Program-made: the position numbers and the translations under genes
Shown: piece by piece, positions 23,320-34,000 of the stretch
Layout: every line of letters begins with the position of its first letter
How positions within the stretch are numbered: position 1 is the first letter of the stretch
Notes under the pieces: model-generated
Told to the model about the DNA's origin: nothing
The model's input: the letters and a program-made list of their open reading frames with translations, nothing else
Database searches by the model: none
NCBI RefSeq assembly: GCF_026151205.1
Contig: NC_087076.1
Coordinates: 10,578,902-10,642,901, forward strand
Length of the DNA: 64,000 bases
Direction of reading: 5' to 3'
Source: Bolinopsis microptera
Lineage: Eukaryota; Ctenophora; Tentaculata; Lobata; Bolinopsidae

Positions 23320-23458
23320 CAGGGACAAAAGAAAATCGCGATTATTCTGGCCAAAAATCGCGATACTGCGATAAGCCAAACAGTCGACATATAAAATTTG
23401 TCGCAAAGAATGGGAAAAATCGCAATCCCGCACATGTCACGATTTCCTTTTGTCCCTG
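23320..23458. mobile_element. hAT-type MITE with 8-bp target duplication
   Basis: The element is 139 bp. The ends are inverse: CAGGGACAAAAG at the left and CTTTTGTCCCTG at the right, with the match extending inwards to AAATCG. It is flanked on both sides by the perfect 8-bp direct repeat ATACGGTA (23312-23319 and 23459-23466). CAGGG-type ends and 8-bp duplications are hallmarks of hAT transposons. There is no coding capacity. Confidence 0.88.
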
Positions 23459-23488
23459 ATACGGTAGTGTCAGTTTAAATTTATCTTT

Positions 23489-23660
23489 GACTTGGCTATG
23501 TATCTCAGCTTGGCTATGTATCTCAGCTTGGCTATGTATCTCAGCTTGGCTATGTATCTCAGCTTGGCTATGTATCTCAGCTTGGCTATGTATCTCAGCT
23601 TGGCTATGTATCTCAGCTTGGCTATGTATCTCAGTTTGGCTATGTATCTCAGTTTGGCTT
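23489..23660. repeat. 18-bp minisatellite (9-10 units)
   Basis: The unit CTTGGCTATGTATCTCAG repeats, the last units with CAGT for CAGC. It starts 23 bp after the right target repeat of the hAT MITE. Frames on both strands (SQAEIH and LCISAW repeats) are by-products. Confidence 0.95.
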
Positions 23661-24337
23661 TTAAGAAATAAAAGTCGAAATATTAAGAATTTGCAACTAA
23701 GAAACATATCAAGAAACATAACAAGAAAAAAAATTAACGTTGTAAACAGTTCAAATTTCGAATATCTTGTACGATATTTTATAAATGAATAGTGCAAATC
23801 ATTATAATAATATACTAATTGTGTTCTATTTCAGAATGTACCACAAACATGTTGTCTGTGTGGTTTTGATAATTGCTTAGTACTAACTGGTGTTTCATTG
23901 CTTTGTGATTCCTATAAAGTTAACAGTTTGTTCCAATATGGAATAACTTGCTCCGGGAGAAAAGACTTCTGGATATTCTTGATTTTAGTTAAACTTCTAC
24001 TACATCTGTTGCTTGAAACAAGATTAAGACCGGCGCGGATCTGCTAATTCTAAACATCCCCGATCCATGACCATAATCAGTCAAACCACTTGTTACTTTA
24101 AAAGCTTCTATGAAGTCCCACGTATTCGCCACTCTGCCAGCGTTGTCAAATTGAGGATTTCCAGTCTACGGCTGTAAGGAAGAGTACCCACCTCATCAAT
24201 CAGACGGGTAAACCGCCTCTGGACGCTCTTCAGCTCCAAAACAGTCCCCCAACTTCCATGAGCGCAGGTGGATTCCACAATTGGACACAATACTCAAGAT
24301 GAGGTCTTATTAAAGCTTCATATATATATTGTAAGGA

Positions 24338-24433
24338 ATTGTAAGGAATTTAGTTATCAGAGTAAAAGTTGTTATGATTGCTATATATAGCAATCATAAC
24401 AACTTTTACTCTGATAACTAAATTCCTTACAAT
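24338..24433. repeat. Perfect 96-bp palindrome
   Basis: Both arms, of 48 nt each, are exact inverse complements around the centre CTATATATAG, with no loop. The left end begins ATTGTAAGGAATTTAG and the right end finishes CTAAATTCCTTACAAT. It lies in the 3' part of the LINE reverse transcriptase, which resumes beyond it. A further direct copy of GTAAGGAATT abuts the left arm (24331-24340). Confidence 0.9.
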
Positions 24434-25199
24434 CCAACAAATCATACGACATGCTTTGATCTGTTCGTTCCAAAGCAGGGAGCTATGGGTAATAACCCCC
24501 AAATCTTTTTCCTGTGCAGATACTTCAAGTTCTATACCATATACCTTATAATTTAAAATAGGATTGTTGTTAAAATTAATTATATGCACTACTTTGCACT
24601 TGGCAGGATTAAATTGTATAAGCCGAATACTTTCCCAAACTTCTAATTCTTCAATGTCTTCAGCAACACTACTGTGGTTAGCTGCATTACCAATTAATTT
24701 AAGATCATCAGCAAATAATTGAACCTTATTCTTTACAAGGTCAGACAAATCATTTGCATAAACATACAGAATGAATAGGAGAGGGCCTAGAACTGACCCC
24801 TGAGGAACACCAGATAAAACATGTTTAACCTCAGACCATTGTCCTTCTATACAAACTCTCATAGTCCTGTCTGTTAGAAAATCTTTTTAATAACATCTAA
24901 AACCTTTCCTTTGACACCAAAGCCTTCCAATTTAAACAGAAGTCTAAAGTGGGGGACTGTGTCGAAAGCCTTACTAAAATCAAAGCCAAATCAAAGTATA
25001 GAAAACCAGGGCACCTTCATCTAAAATGTCAAGAATATCGTTGAATGTCTCTAAAAGATTAGATAAACACGATTTACCCTTAACAAATCCATGCTGATGC
25101 TTGGAAATTCGATGTTAGAAAATCTACTACATGTGCTCTCACCAATGTTTCATCAACTTGTATTTTGTGCAAAGTGTACCTGTGTGGATCAGGTACTAA

Positions 25200-25712
25200 G
25201 TGCCGTACGTGACGTTGACTAATTGCAGTTTTGGAATTTACAAAAAGGACCCACCCACCACCCTCACGGTACTAACTGATTTTTCGGCACCCACCCCCTT
25301 TTGCGGTACTAACTGTTGAGAAATCACGGTACGAACTGTGTCTAGGTATATAAAATAAGATACCCACCCAGAAATTGCTCTAAACAGCTCATTATACATG
25401 GGAAATGGGCAAATTATACCCACTATTTAGTAGGGTTTTGTTTTCAATGTAGTCGAATTAAATAAAAAGTTACAAAAAAAGGAAAAAAATTTTTAAAAAC
25501 CCAAAAAAAGGGAAAAAACCTCAAAACTCAAAAAAACCCATTCCCAAAATTGAAATTTGAGGTAAAATGTTTTTTTTGGGGTTAAACACCCCCCTTAGTA
25601 CCTTGTACTAACTGATTTTGGTGGAAAATGAGCAGCAGACCCACCACTTAGTACACAAGGACTAACTGCGTTTTGGAAGAAAATATGACCCACCCACCCA
25701 ACGTCATGTACG
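25200..25712. mobile_element. MITE-like insertion in the LINE, CGTACGTGACGTTG ends
   Basis: CGTACGTGACGTTG near 25204-25217 and CAACGTCATGTACG near 25699-25712 are inverse complements with one mismatch. The stretch between them interrupts LINE reading on both sides. It is filled with GGTACTAACTG words, A-rich tracts and a flanking 20-nt C run (about 25717-25736). The exact ends and target duplication are not resolved. Confidence 0.55.
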
Positions 25713-25943
25713 ATTCCCCCCCCCCCCCCCCCCCCCCTCAAACTGGTCTATAATTGGAGGGGTCGGATTTAATACCCTTTTTAAACAATGCTACAACAGA
25801 TGCAGATTTCCACACTGCAGATCCTGTATCTGAACACTTTTGAAATAATTTAGTTACTGCTTCCACAAAATCGTTGTCATAAGCTAGCGATTACAACAAC
25901 TTTGGATGAACACCATCCAGACCAGAACTCTTAAAAATGTTAA

Positions 25944-26788
25944 GGCCACAGGGGGGGGTCGAGGCCTCAAAAAATGCAAAAAAACATTATGCTTTGAATC
26001 AATATATATTTTTGTGGTGGATACTTTGCCACCACTCATTTGTCTGTAGCTATTTTACTTTTTTTTATAAATGAGGTTAACCAATTCTCATTTAACTTCA
26101 TTTTTTTGATAAATCGATAATGGAGGGCAGAAATATTGATGCCATTACAACTGAAAACTACGATAAGCTTTGTTTTTATTGTTTTTGTGTTATTTCAGCA
26201 GTTAAACTTTGAAAAATATACAAATAAAGGCAAAATTCTCAAAAATCACATAACATAAAAAACAGTTTTTTGCCTCTCCTGAAAACCTCGAATTTTTGAC
26301 TTCAAAATCTATCTTCTCCTAGAGTTTTTATCCATTTCACCTCAAATTTTGAACTTATGTTCCTGACATAAATTTAAAAGTTTGTTATGTAACGATTGTT
26401 GTAATTTTGCTCCTAACTCTTTTTATGAGGTTAACCATTTTAAATTTTGTAACCCGCACTCATGGTTAACCTCATATCTCAGCTTTGGAGCAAGATATCA
26501 TAAATCGTTACATAACAAAAACTCAAAATACCTTGAAGAACATTGTTGCCAAGTTACAAGGTTCTAAGTCATAAACTGAAAAAGAAGATAGATTTTGAAC
26601 ACGATTTCATTTAAAGTTTTCATTTACAATAGAATTACAGGTAAACCTCAAAATTCAACGCGCGATATCTTCAAATAGGAAACTTTGTTTTCGGTAAGGA
26701 CAAAAGCATTTGAAAATTTAGATCGAGCTCTACAACATATCTCAAAATCTCAAAATCGACCTCGGACCCCCCCCCCCCCCCTGTGGCC
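25944..26788. mobile_element. TTAA-flanked MITE of 845 bp nested in the LINE
   Basis: The inverted termini GGCCACAGGGGG and CCCCCTGTGGCC are flanked by TTAA on both sides (25940-25943 and 26789-26792). Removing the element with one TTAA copy restores LINE reading (KLN before, IFKSSGLDG after), which proves insertion at TTAA. Inside is a long hairpin centred near 26447 (GTTATGTAACGATT with AATCGTTACATAAC, and ATGAGGTTAACCAT with ATGGTTAACCTCAT). TTAA targets fit piggyBac or Kolobok families. A subterminal CTATCTTCTCCTA phrase resembles that in the 17-18 kb foldback element. Confidence 0.88.
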
Positions 26789-27347
26789 TTAAGCTTTAAA
26801 ATTTCCTATTTTATATCGGAACTGCTGACTTCCATATCATCAATACTCTCATTATCAGGGCCTAAATTCTCAGTTTTAGGGAGAATGCCAGGTGGTTCAC
26901 GCACAAAAACAGAGCTAGAGGCACTTTCAAGTACCTCAGCTGACTCAAACTATCTGTGCCATCTCCTTTATCTAAAGAAACCACACTTGATTTAACTTGA
27001 CATTTATTTTGTAAATAGTCTGAGTAAAAATATTTACAATTCTGCTTCAGATTAGACGTAATTTTCTTTTCATATTTAACTACAGCTTTAATTTCTGCTA
27101 CTTCATATGTATGTTGCTTGCTACTTGCATGACTAAAATTAACACCAGATGGATTAATATCAAACTCAGCCCACGCTTTATCTTTATTCGTAACTTAAGT
27201 TCAAATGTACTCCATAGCAAATTTACAGGTCTGTTATCGAGATAAACCAAAGCAGTTGGAACAGCTGCGGCAACAGTCTCCAGTTTACCATGTAATTCAG
27301 CCCACATGTCTTTAACACCATTTGCATTGGTAGAACTATAATCTCAG

Positions 27348-28247
27348 TCAAAATTCAAGGGTCGGGGAGAGGTGTGCCCAGTTTGGGAATCTCCATCTTC
27401 TCCAGCCCTGAGGGGACTGATGGGGACTATAATGCACGAGGCGGTACAAAGTACGGCGGAGCTGCCAATAATTTCGAGGTGTTCAACTTTCCAGACCGGT
27501 TTACTAATAGGGACATGGATCATGTATGTTTAGGTTTCAGGACTCTGCAGAGCTTACGAGTATGTAATTTTATGAACATTTTTTTGTTTTTAGTTTATCA
27601 TACCAATTTTCACTTCGATTTTGCATAATCAGTCTTACATTTCACAACTGTAATCTGTTTATTCCTACTCATTTCACTGTATCTTGTTTATTTCCTTCAC
27701 TCATTTTTTTTCAGATTGCAATACAGTTCTAATACCCCCCACCCCCGTAAAAACTCTCATCAGTAAGAATATTTTGGTTTCATCCACTGTGACATTCTGC
27801 TACATTTCAAACAAAAGTTCACTTATAGGGCCGGGTTCACCTCCAAGTTATAGTGAACACATTTACTAGGCTTACTAGGGGTTACTTGGTTCACTTCAAT
27901 TTGTAACCACACAAGTTCATCCAATAAAACTTAACATTAAACAGGGTTTTTTAACCCTTCCTCTAGAAATATCGTCAGTTTAATTGTGTTTCACAGTTCC
28001 CCCTTCTGCTTAGAGTTATCCACATACTGAGTAACAAGGAATAAAGTCAAGAAATTGCTCTACCGCACCTTCATCTTAGTGGAGCTGGTGGCAGAATATA
28101 TATAATTTAATAATATTCCTCCTTCGCTAACTTCCTACTTTCTATTCTTACTTCTGCCTTGTTTTCAGATAGGAGTCTACTCACGAGGGGATGTTTGGTT
28201 ACGGGATATCTCTCTACGGCGCTAGCTGGGAACGAACCATTAACGAG
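27348..28247 (+). CDS. Two internal exons of an unrecognised plus-strand gene
   Basis: Exon 27348-27559 (acceptor AATCTCAG, donor GTATGTAA) reads ISIFSSPEGTDGDYNARGGT, then AANNFEVFNFPDRFTNRDMD and ends SLR. Exon 28173-28247 (acceptor CAGATAG, donor GTAAGATC) continues in the same phase with ESTHEGMFGYGISLYGASWE and ends INE. Codon quality, splice sites and phase all agree, so these are probably real exons. I cannot name the family, and the flanking exons were not found. The LINE lies just upstream and could have split the gene. Confidence 0.5.
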
Positions 28248-29071
28248 GTAAGATCCTTTGTAACTAACAGGTAACTATGGAACTATTAGTGGTTACTATG
28301 GTAACTATGGTAAGTCCTTTGTAATTCCACAGAAATCAATCGTTGGACAACGTGAAACTAGATTTAGACGAATATTGACGCTGCAGATTGTAGGTTTAGG
28401 ATCTGGATTATTTGGTGGTCGGTATTCCTGCTTTAAGACGATAACAGTCTCATGTATTATGATTCGTTAGTAGTCTAAATAAAAAGGATCTGAAAACAGT
28501 TTTGAAGAAAGGCTTTTTACATTAATATTAATAGGGGTAACGAAGGTACCATGGATCCATCGGTTTCTTGTATTGGGTGAGTAATGGCGTTACAAAACAA
28601 AGATAGTCATCCATCATTTTTACGCACATGAGCCATTCAATTTTAACAAGTTTAACAGAACTGTCTTCATCCATTTGACCAATGCGCGTCCGGCGGCCGT
28701 CCGCGTTTCCTATTTTTAGGACATTTGTAATAATAACACATAGGCTTATTTATTTTCATTATGCCCATAATATCCTAATATATTACATAATAATTAATTT
28801 TATGATATAATTATGTTTAAAGTTAGGCAGAAGTCCAGGGATAATGTGTATTGATAAGATGGTCGTACGAGGTTGTGTCGTTTACGTGACCGAATTACGG
28901 CTGTAAGAGCAAAATATGGGAGTAATTTTATCACATAAAACAGTAGGTGTTACTGTTTACGTCAGCTTGATGTGGTCACGTGTTAGTCTCGTGGTTCGTG
29001 ACGCACGACTGCCGGATTTTTGTAGCTGGGTGTAGAGGGTGTGGGAGTTGCATCACGGCGTCTTGGTTTGG
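28248..29071. other. Spacer without recognised exon
   Basis: After the donor at 28248 there is GGTTACTATGGTAACTATGG-type short repetition (28295-28315). The rest is AT-rich. The last 200 bp are somewhat CpG-richer and lead to a TATA box. Confidence 0.4.
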
Positions 29072-29078
29072 TATAAAA
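29072..29078 (+). promoter_or_regulatory. TATA box of the secreted-protein locus
   Basis: TATAAAA lies 111 bp upstream of the ATG at 29189, which begins with a signal peptide. Position and sequence fit a core promoter. Confidence 0.45.
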
Positions 29079-29188
29079 ATGTTCCTCCTGCACGTTACTA
29101 CAGTTAACGATCTTTTTCTATCGATTGTTTGTTTTGCACTAGTTTACCCCATTATTTTACTGCTCGATAGTATTTATGTGAAGTCAAC

Positions 29189-30540
29189 ATGACTATACGA
29201 GTATTAGTTTTACTTCTCTCCCTTTCTGTTGCTGCCCTCTCTTTCGAGTACGAGATGACTCAAGAAAAAAGCCTGATCTTTCGGGGGAATGAAATACCTG
29301 GTGAACTACGAGATCGCTCTGAGTTCGGACTGATTGACGAGGATGCTAAAAACGCTTTTGTGGAGCTTATTCTCGATTGAACTCAACTTTAGCCCAAGTA
29401 ATGGTCCTGTCTTCACTCTGATACTAGAGCCGAGACTGAGCGACCACAAAGGAAGAAGAGTTACCCCACTACATATGTATACACCAGTGAGAAACGCTGT
29501 CCCACTGGAGACTCCTATTCGTCCCCTACAACAGACTACTGAGGCTGGATGATACCTTCTCCAACCTACCCTGTTATACTACAGAGGCCAGAAGCCGAAC
29601 CCACCGTAGAACCCTGAAGTGGTGAAACAGCCCCCAGTCATCACCATCGATCCAGGTCAATATTACTGTTGCTCCTGGTGGATCTGGTAGTTTTGTTTGT
29701 GAAGCAAAGGCGCATGACCCCTCAGATTACCCTTTCCAGGAAAGGACCAGCTGTCCAGGACCCAACTGGATCCTTCAATGCTTTCAGCAGCGGTCATGTC
29801 AGTCAGACGGACCATCAACTCTATCACAATCAACAATGTGGGGACGAAACATAATGAGGCTGGTACACATGTCTTGCACTGCAACAGACAAGGCTGTGAT
29901 GAAGTGGACGCCTATCTGACTGGTACTGGATCTGTGTTGAGGGAGTGACCTGCCCCGGGGAGTAAACAGTGTGTCGGGGGAACTCGCTTCGGACACGGAC
30001 AATCCTGTGAGTGTCCTTCATACTGTGATAGAGCGGGACATGTTCGCCAGTGACTTTGTTTGCTCTAACTATTGTGAGGACAATTCACGAGTGCCTGATG
30101 AAGGGACGATGCCTGCAGGAACGACAAGTTCGGATTGAATGGTCATGAACAAAGGAAGATGTGGCAAGATGAGAACCAGAGATTTGGAAGAGGGAATTCG
30201 ATCATGGCCAGTCTTACCGAGATGACATGGACGAAGGTGATGAACAACTGATCTCCGAATGTAATGCTATAGGATTCCAGAGCCTGAGGTTGGGTGGTAC
30301 AGACACGACGTGATTGTAGGAAATGGCAATACTGATAAAGTCTGTCTTGTGCTGATGGTGGGGGTATACTTGCGAGGCTGTGAAACTTGCATGACACCAA
30401 TGTTAGTAAAATTCTAGCTGCTGTCGTAGTCAAAGAAATCTCTCCCTCTCCCTGCTTTGTACCATATTGCACCGGTATCACACCAACTGAAACTCCAAGC
30501 TTCACTTCTCCAGCTATACAACACTAAACCCCGTGGTTGA
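29189..30540 (+). pseudogene. Decayed gene for a secreted Cys-containing protein
   Basis: The ATG at 29189 encodes a clear signal peptide (MTIRVLVLLLSLSVAALS) and about 45 further residues before a stop at 29378-29380. Coding-like text then continues in other frames: FSIELNFSPSNGPVFTLILE from about 29370; a Cys-rich piece with LHCNRQGCDEVDAYLTGTG and CECPSYCDRAG at 29860-30040; and further short runs to about 30540. Each is ended by stops or frame changes. The pattern is that of one secreted protein gene with several indels and nonsense changes. A short 63-aa secreted peptide from the first frame alone is the other possibility. The family is not recognised. Confidence 0.45.
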
Positions 30541-31097
30541 AATACTCCTACATAGATGTAGATGTGGACTTGTGCGGTAAGTTCTAGCAGTGAGTTAGTT
30601 GGAGAGACAGAGAGGCCACCATAATAAAATTTAGTTTTCCAGTGTGTCTTTTTTTACATGTTTGTAAATTACGCAAAATATTAATTTTGTTGTTCCCAAG
30701 TTCAAGGTACATCTTAGTTAATTATTTCAAAGACAGTCCATCCAAACTTTCGGTCTGACTATCTCAATCCTACAGGTATCCGGAGACCCTCCATTTTTGA
30801 CCTACGACAAAGAACGCCTACACCTACATTGGGACTGTGTGTCAAGGTCTTGGGCTATGGACTGTGAAAGCTGCAGCTGGTTCGTCTACGGAAGAAATGA
30901 GGGCTGTGGAAAGCCGGGGGTTCCTGCTTGGAGTCTGTCACCGTCTTCGTTGATAATGATATTCCTGAGTCAGAGAGGATGGTTGGTAAACAGAAACGGA
31001 AAGAAGCTCGGGCACAAGAACCGTAAAAATAAAGAGATCGTCTGTGAAAGAACAAAACCATAAGACTTCACCTCCTGTTTGACGGAGCCATATGTAC

Positions 31098-34000
31098 CTG
31101 AGTGTGAGGGATTTATCATGGAGGGAATGTACCCCTCCGGAGGATTGTAGCCTGATAAATAGGGTTTAATTAGTGGTAATTAATCAAAATATATATTTGG
31201 GAAACATTTTATATCATATTTTATAATTTGTCCACTTAAAATCAATAATAAAATTAGCTTTACCTCTGCAGACGACGAATGCCTCAATACTGGAGTTTCT
31301 ACTCGATCGAGGCTTACAACACTTGACATCCTCAAAGAATATTCTCAGCTGACTGAACAGTAATGCTACATCCTTCCCTCTAAAAATCTGAAATTCAGGT
31401 GGGTTTATCATATCATTTGTGATAAATTGAGGAAGGATTAAAGAAGGGAGCGCAGTGAGCAATATTTCAGCGAAAGCTTTTCATCTTTTGAACTACTCTA
31501 TTATTCGTTATTTTCACTATCAAATATCAATACTATCAAATATCAATACTACTTATGAAGTTTTCAACATTCGAAAGACGTTTGTTTTGCTAACAGCGAT
31601 TGTTTGGGTTTGGCAGTGATTGTTTCTAAATTGTTGGTTGCTGTGATGAGCTCCTCCACATAGCAGTGGAGATCGAGGCAAAAGTACCTATCATAGGAGC
31701 AGGTGCAAAGACAACAGTTAGCGCTTCGACCACCTTCACATTTGAAACTGGAAGCACCACCACAAAGACCCACACGGATAGCATCAATGCATGGGTGCAA
31801 CTACCGGGAAGATCCAAGATAACAGCTGTCATTGTTGGTACCGAGTACAAAGCTGATATATCCCCTACTCAGCAACCATTGCATCAGGAAGGTGTACTAT
31901 GATGAATTCAGGCATATGCTACGATATTTTACTTATGGGGCAATTGAGTATTTTGACTAGTAAATAAAATAAAGCTATCAAGAGTTTCGGCTGAAAATCC
32001 TTCAGCCTGATTTTAATCTAAAAACCGGCCACCATAGAAGAAGACTAATTTGAATCTTCTTATTTCTGGTTAATATTAGAATTTTGCAATTTGAAAGTTT
32101 GTCTCTTTTGTTGTTTCACTCCTGAAATTGTTGTCTTACAGAATTCCAGCGGCTACCTCTGTTTATAAATATTGAAAGAGAAATTCAGGAACTGTATTCG
32201 ATCTAAGTAAGAGACGCTAAATTAATCATTTACAGCTCATGTACTCATCTTATGTTGTTAAGAGCGTATGTCATTGGGACAAACGATTTGGGATATATAA
32301 CACAGAATATAACATCACATCATATCATTGGCCCTGATAACTACCTCCCTCGCTATATGACACTAATACAATGCCATATGAATTTGTAATTAAAACTTGG
32401 TTACCTTAGCAACGAAAGTGCCACCCAGCTTCAATACGTGAGTGGTAATGTTGAGAGCAGCCAGGAGCAGCTGGGCCTGAATAAACTCGTCGATATCGTG
32501 GAGTCCTGTCACATCAGGTGCTCCGTCACATACCACTAGATCAGCTTCCTCTCCTGCGAATATATTGTAATTTCTAGGTCTGTGTATTGTGTGATTGGTA
32601 TTTCAAATATTCAAACCATAAGAGAATTCTTTATAATAGAATCTAATAATATATAGAATTCAATATTAGTGGGGCGATGAAACATATAATAAATCTTAAA
32701 TATGATAAGTAGGTGGTAATCCAAAAATTTTGACTTCCGCGGATATGAAATATTTTTATATCCCCAAATTCCTCTCGCGAAGATGTACTCATGATTTTAA
32801 TGAAATTCGACAGTAATTATTCCACAAGCTGCTATAGATGTAGAAAGTTTCTTAAAAATTCGAAAAAGTGTTCGCTAATGAAATGAAAACGGCGTGTTGC
32901 GCGTCGCAAAAAAAGTAAAAACGCGCGCGCGAACTGTAAAAATTTCCCAAAACAATTTATTTAAAATATTGAATCTTAGAATCGAGCGCTAGCGTGTAAA
33001 CCTTCGAATATTCTTCTTATTTAGAAGATCGTAGTTTCATTGCTTCTGAAGTAGCTATCAGTTCGCCGGTCATTGTTGGGTATAATACTCATGTCGCTAA
33101 TCATGTTCATAACTGAAACAAATTGCGTTGGGCAGTTGACCAAATCTTTTTATTGTTGGCTGGGCAAGGTGGTGATTAATTTATTGTTCCACCCGGTCCT
33201 GCACAATGCACATTGTTGACTTTCGGGATTTTGCTTATCTGTGACGGTAGCTGTCTACATAGCTTGGAGCCACAAGGCCAAGGGTAATTTTTGATTTTTT
33301 AGGAAACTTTTTTAATTCTTAAAGGGTAGATTTTATATAGGGTCATTGCTATATTATGTGTATATTGTTTGAATAATTTTATTTACATAGCTCTGATGAG
33401 ATGACATTTAAAGTAGTGTTCAATGGCGGAGTACAGTTTATTTACCGACTTATTTGAAGTTGTACCGATCTTGTTGAGACCATAAAAGTTATGAATGGTT
33501 TGGTCGATTATGATGCTGGTCTGCTCTGAATGAGCATATCTGGTTTTGATCTGGTTTCAAACTGCAAATGCAGCAAGAGTTGTAATTGGGTTAAGAATGT
33601 CCACAGCTCTTGTTTTCTCTGACATTGGACAAGATAATCTGAAATTGGTACAATATATTGAGATTGAGTACTATAGTTTGAATGCTAAAATAGGCCTTTT
33701 ACAGTTTCAAGTGTAACTCATTTCTTATTCCATATAGATCAATTATGGATCAATGCATACCTGCAAGTGCGGATGAGGTAGAGTGGCAGGTGGCAAAGGC
33801 ACGTGCGGCAATTGCAAAGATCGCAGATGTGTCAGAAACAGCAGAAGACCCTTAAATTATTTTTAATAAAATGTTATTTTACAAGTTGTTTCTTATTGTG
33901 CTACCAACCTGGGATGCAATCCTTGACAGGTCTCCAATTACCCCAAAATATCATGATCAAGGGGACCATTAGGCACTTCTGAGTGGCTGAACATTTGAGT

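Larger units (their letters stand above)
24108..27310 (-). mobile_element. CR1/jockey-like LINE remnant with two nested insertions
   Basis: The minus strand carries an APE-type LINE reverse transcriptase in pieces. In order of translation they are: a linker region (KAWAEFDINPSGVNF) near 27180; KSSGLDGVHPKLL near 25900; VWKSASVVALFKKG and NYRP near 25770; ISKHQHGFVKGKSCLSNLL near 25085; GVPQGSVLGPLLFILY near 24790; FADDLKLI near 24710; and a C-terminal RRFTRLIDEV segment near 24200. Two MITEs interrupt it (25200-25712 and 25944-26788), and a 96-bp palindrome lies near its 3' end. Frameshifts and stops show that it is dead. Without the 5' part (endonuclease not found) the clade cannot be fixed beyond the CR1/jockey group. 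Confidence 0.82.

Noticed and set aside
23487-23797. SQAEIH or LCISAW repeat protein
   Set aside because: Both arise from the same 18-bp minisatellite in different frames; there is no supporting start or flanking coding sequence.
31098-31151. Plus-strand coding reading of this short stretch
   Set aside because: The minus strand reads [14 protein letters not shown] in exact phase with the upstream FTSJ1 exon, which is far better supported.
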